Source of the DNA: an uncultured Actinomycetes bacterium
GTDB lineage: Bacteria > Actinomycetota > Thermoleophilia > Solirubrobacterales > 70-9
Direction of reading: 5' to 3'
DNA length: 6,727 nt
Assembly: GCA_937907435.1 (NCBI GenBank)
Contig: CALCIA010000283.1
Coordinates: forward strand, 1-6,727
Below are positions 5,647-6,727 of the stretch, piece by piece (the stretch's first letter is position 1; every line of letters begins with the position of its first letter). The notes below the pieces were generated by a model, which searched no databases, had not been told where the DNA came from, and was given only the letters and a program-made list of their open reading frames with translations. The translations under genes and the position numbers were made by a program.

Positions 5647-6090
5647 CTAAGTCGTGCGCACGATGATCACGCTGCAGGGGGCGTGATGGGAGACGTTGTT
5701 CGGCACGCTGCCCAGGAGGTAGCGGCGGGCGCCGGTCATGCCCTTGTTGCCGACCACGATCAGGTCGGCGTTGACCTCTTCGGCGACGTTCAGGATCGCG
5801 TCGGCCGGGTCGGCCTGGACCGGGTGGGTGGTCACCTCGATCCCGGCGGCTTTCGCTTTCGCGGCGGCGGCGTCGAGGACCAGGTTGACGTCCTCGCGCG
5901 GGCCGATCTCGTGCGCGATGTCGGGCGGGGCGCCCTCCTGCTCGCCCTGGATCCGCCGTTTCGGGACCGGCTGGAAGGCGCTGACGATCCCCAGCGTCGC
6001 CCCCGAAAGCCTCGCCAGGTCGATCGCCTGGCCCACCGCCTGCTCTGCCGTGTCGGAGCCATCGGTCCCGACCACTATCCGAGTGAACAC
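5647..6090 (-). CDS. Universal stress protein, UspA family, ATP-binding type
   Basis: This 147-residue protein is a single Usp domain of normal length. It starts F-T-R-I-V-V-G-T-D-G-S (2-12) with the usual Asp10. Near the C-terminus it carries G-N-K-G-M-T-G-A-R-R-Y-L-L-G-S (114-128), an exact fit to the nucleotide-binding pattern G-2x-G-9x-G-S/T. It should therefore bind ATP, like MJ0577-type proteins, and act as a cytosolic stress or dormancy factor; the specific signal is unknown. The start is GTG at 6090, with AGGAGG (plus 6095-6100) four bases upstream, the best Shine-Dalgarno in the window. TAGTAT (plus 6125-6130) may be a -10 box. A small membrane-protein gene lies 53 bases upstream in the same direction and may share its transcript. 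The gene is convergent with the protease. Confidence 0.95.
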   Translation of the reverse strand: MFTRIVVGTDGSDTAEQAVGQAIDLARLSGATLGIVSAFQPVPKRRIQGEQEGAPPDIAHEIGPREDVNLVLDAAAAKAKAAGIEVTTHPVQADPADAILNVAEEVNADLIVVGNKGMTGARRYLLGSVPNNVSHHAPCSVIIVRTT

Positions 6091-6124
6091 GCCGCCTCCT
6101 CCGCTCGCCCACCGTACGGCGCCG

Positions 6125-6130
6125 ATACTA
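6125..6130 (-). promoter_or_regulatory. Candidate -10 box for uspA
   Basis: The minus strand reads TAGTAT 34 bases before the uspA GTG, keeping the T-A-x-x-A-T pattern of a -10 hexamer. There is no good -35 box at normal spacing. If real, uspA could be transcribed separately from the small gene upstream. Confidence 0.28.
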
Positions 6131-6143
6131 GCGGCGAGGCCCC

Positions 6144-6296
6144 CTACCGGTTCGGTCCGTACTCCTTCATGTGCGATTCGACGAAAGCGGGCGCCAGACC
6201 GTGGAAGCGGGCGCCGATGATTTCTTCCGGCGTCGAGGAGAGGCGGACGACCGCGATCACCATCGAGGCGAGCAGGCAGACGACCAGCAGGACCAT
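6144..6296 (-). CDS. Small single-pass membrane protein (50 residues), upstream of uspA
   Basis: This short frame reads MVLLVVCLLASMVIAVVRL, then SSTPEEIIGARF, a short hydrophobic stretch, and ends HMKEYGPNR before TAG. Residues 2-17 form one clear transmembrane segment; the remaining 33 or so are polar and mixed in charge. Support for coding is good: most third codon positions are G or C, and GGAGA (plus 6303-6307) sits six bases before the ATG. A GTG at 6320 in the same frame would add eight residues (start P-Y-L-W-R-F-G) and give a basic N-terminus, but it has no Shine-Dalgarno and brings in a rare AGA codon that overlaps the GGAGA. I know no family for it. It reads toward uspA with 53 bases between, so an operon and a membrane-linked stress role are possible but unproven. 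Confidence 0.65.
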   Translation of the reverse strand: MVLLVVCLLASMVIAVVRLSSTPEEIIGARFHGLAPAFVESHMKEYGPNR

Positions 6297-6447
6297 GCCG
6301 AATCTCCAGAGGTAGGGCACGGCGCGAACCCTAGATGAGTGGTTTCACGACGGGGGCGGAGGATGGGACGGGGCGGGAGTTCGGAGGTTGGCGGCCGTCC
6401 GAGTGGGGGTTCGGGGCGCGGGCGGCCGTCCGAGATGGTCTGGGGGT
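6297..6447. other. G-rich non-coding stretch upstream of the small gene
   Basis: I find no supportable gene here. After the Shine-Dalgarno and possible GTG start of the small gene (6297-6320) comes a plus-strand G-rich tract, with G-runs at 6352-6356, 6365-6367, 6370-6373 and 6375-6377. The 14-base GGCGGCCGTCCGAG occurs twice, at 6390-6403 and 6421-6434, a period of 31 bases. A TAGGGT on minus (plus 6328-6333) might be a -10 box for the small gene, but there is no matching -35. Confidence 0.6.
6390..6434 (+). repeat. Direct repeat of 14 bases, period 31
   Basis: GGCGGCCGTCCGAG is present exactly at 6390-6403 and 6421-6434, separated by 17 bases rich in G. Two copies next to a long hairpin may mark a larger repeat element or a duplicated protein-binding site; the sequence alone does not say which. 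Confidence 0.7.
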
Positions 6448-6505
6448 GTCCTGGGCTCCTCATGGGGGTCCTGGCAGGCTGTGACCCCCATGAGGAGCCC
6501 AGGAC
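6448..6505. repeat. Perfect 23-bp hairpin repeat, right copy (inverted relative to the left-end copy)
   Basis: Arms 6448-6470 and 6483-6505 are exact reverse complements over 23 bases, with a 12-base loop (CTGGCAGGCTGT). Bases 6454-6505 without the outermost six, and the loop, are matched by the left-end copy at 1-52 in reverse-complement orientation. Pairing stops at the next base on each side, so the unit is probably 58 bases. Conservation of the loop as well as the arms shows the copies share recent ancestry. It lies in intergenic DNA, with no transposase nearby. Confidence 0.92.
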
Positions 6506-6552
6506 GTGAGGCTTCCGTGAAAAGCCGGCACAGGGACGTTGCGAAGTCGGAC

Positions 6553-6627
6553 TTACGTGACGATCAGGTCGGAGAGCTTCCACACCTCGCCCGGATCGTT
6601 GACGAAGATGCCGGGAACGTCACACTT
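6553..6627 (-). pseudogene. C-terminal remnant of a broken gene (about 24 codons, no start)
   Basis: The minus strand reads K-C-D-V-P-G-I-F-V-N-D-P-G-E-V-W-K-L-S-D, then L-I-V-T and TAA. Third codon positions from Ile onward are G or C with one exception (GAT), and the composition is protein-like, unlike the arginine-, proline- and serine-heavy shadow frames around it. The frame stays open only to a TGA at 6661-6663 and contains no ATG, GTG or TTG, so no complete gene is possible here. I read it as the tail of a decayed or truncated gene, perhaps cut by repeat insertion. The parent protein is unknown to me. A chance open stretch remains possible. Confidence 0.35.
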
Positions 6628-6673
6628 TCCGGCCCCGGAAGGCCCTTTTCGGGCTCCAAATCAAGGGCCCGGA

Positions 6674-6725
6674 ACGCGCTGCGTGATTTAGGGCCCCTAT
6701 AGGGGGGTCAATACACGCAGCGCGT
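6674..6725. repeat. Nested inverted repeat at the right end of the window
   Basis: ACGCGCTGCGTG (6674-6685) and CACGCAGCGCGT (6714-6725) are a perfect 12-bp inverted pair. Centred between them, CCCCTATAGGGG (6694-6705) is itself a perfect 12-base palindrome. The element therefore has an outer stem and an inner one. There is no T-tract inside the window; sequence beyond 6727 is needed to judge a terminator. It may instead be a dispersed repeat or a regulator site. Confidence 0.75.
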
Positions 6726-6727
6726 AA

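Noticed and set aside
1..6505. The two inverted hairpins as ends of a composite transposon or mobile island of about 6.4 kb
   Set aside because: The intervening DNA is housekeeping in type (serine tRNAs, tadA, arfB-like, uspA), has no transposase or integrase, and no target duplication can be seen. Independent dispersed repeats are simpler.
6510..6526. Short hairpin GGCTT-CCGTGAA-AAGCC as a terminator
   Set aside because: It has only a five-bp stem, no T-tract and no gene directly upstream that needs it.
6388..6702. Plus-strand frame of 104 codons at the right end
   Set aside because: It reads straight through the hairpin repeat and the palindrome region, has low-quality composition and no ribosome-binding site. 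The minus-strand remnant has better codon character.

Overview
The window is high-GC (by eye about 70%) bacterial DNA with GC-rich third codon positions, Shine-Dalgarno-led genes and tRNA genes that do not encode the 3' CCA. Protein style and gene mix suggest a high-GC actinobacterium, possibly of the Thermoleophilia/Solirubrobacterales type. That placement is inference from composition and general protein character, not from a marker gene. Most of the content is ordinary chromosomal housekeeping, and I see no transposase, integrase, CRISPR array or recognisable defence system.

Layout, left to right. A perfect hairpin repeat (1-52) lies just beyond the stop codon of a minus-strand arginase-fold gene (56-931) whose first metal motif is altered. 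Only 28 bases away a divergent pair begins: an unrecognised 116-residue protein (960-1310) and, two bases after its stop, an ArfB/YaeJ-type GGQ ribosome-rescue hydrolase (1313-1726). A glyoxalase/VOC-fold gene follows (1786-2166). Two divergent serine tRNAs come next: tRNA-Ser(CGA) on minus (2180-2266) and tRNA-Ser(GGA) on plus (2361-2450). A minus-strand membrane protein of unknown function (2454-3497) ends three bases from the second tRNA. Upstream of it, in the same direction, is tadA (3592-4077), the tRNA adenosine deaminase. Divergent from tadA is a secreted subtilisin-like protease (4138-5544). A nested palindrome (5553-5603) separates it from a convergent universal stress protein gene (5647-6090), which is preceded by a 50-residue single-pass membrane protein gene (6144-6296).

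The last 430 bases hold no intact gene that I can support. They contain a G-rich stretch with a 14-base direct repeat, a second copy of the left-end hairpin in opposite orientation (6448-6505), the coding-like tail of a broken gene on minus (6553-6627), and a nested inverted repeat at the extreme right end (6674-6725).

Functional links: ArfB, TadA and the two serine tRNAs all serve translation, but they are not one operon. The small membrane protein and UspA could be co-transcribed. The best leads for something new are the inverted hairpin repeat pair, the arginase-fold protein without the usual first metal motif, the unannotated small membrane protein, the unknown membrane protein packed between tRNA-Ser and tadA, and the repeat-and-remnant cluster at the right end. 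None amounts to a demonstrated new system.
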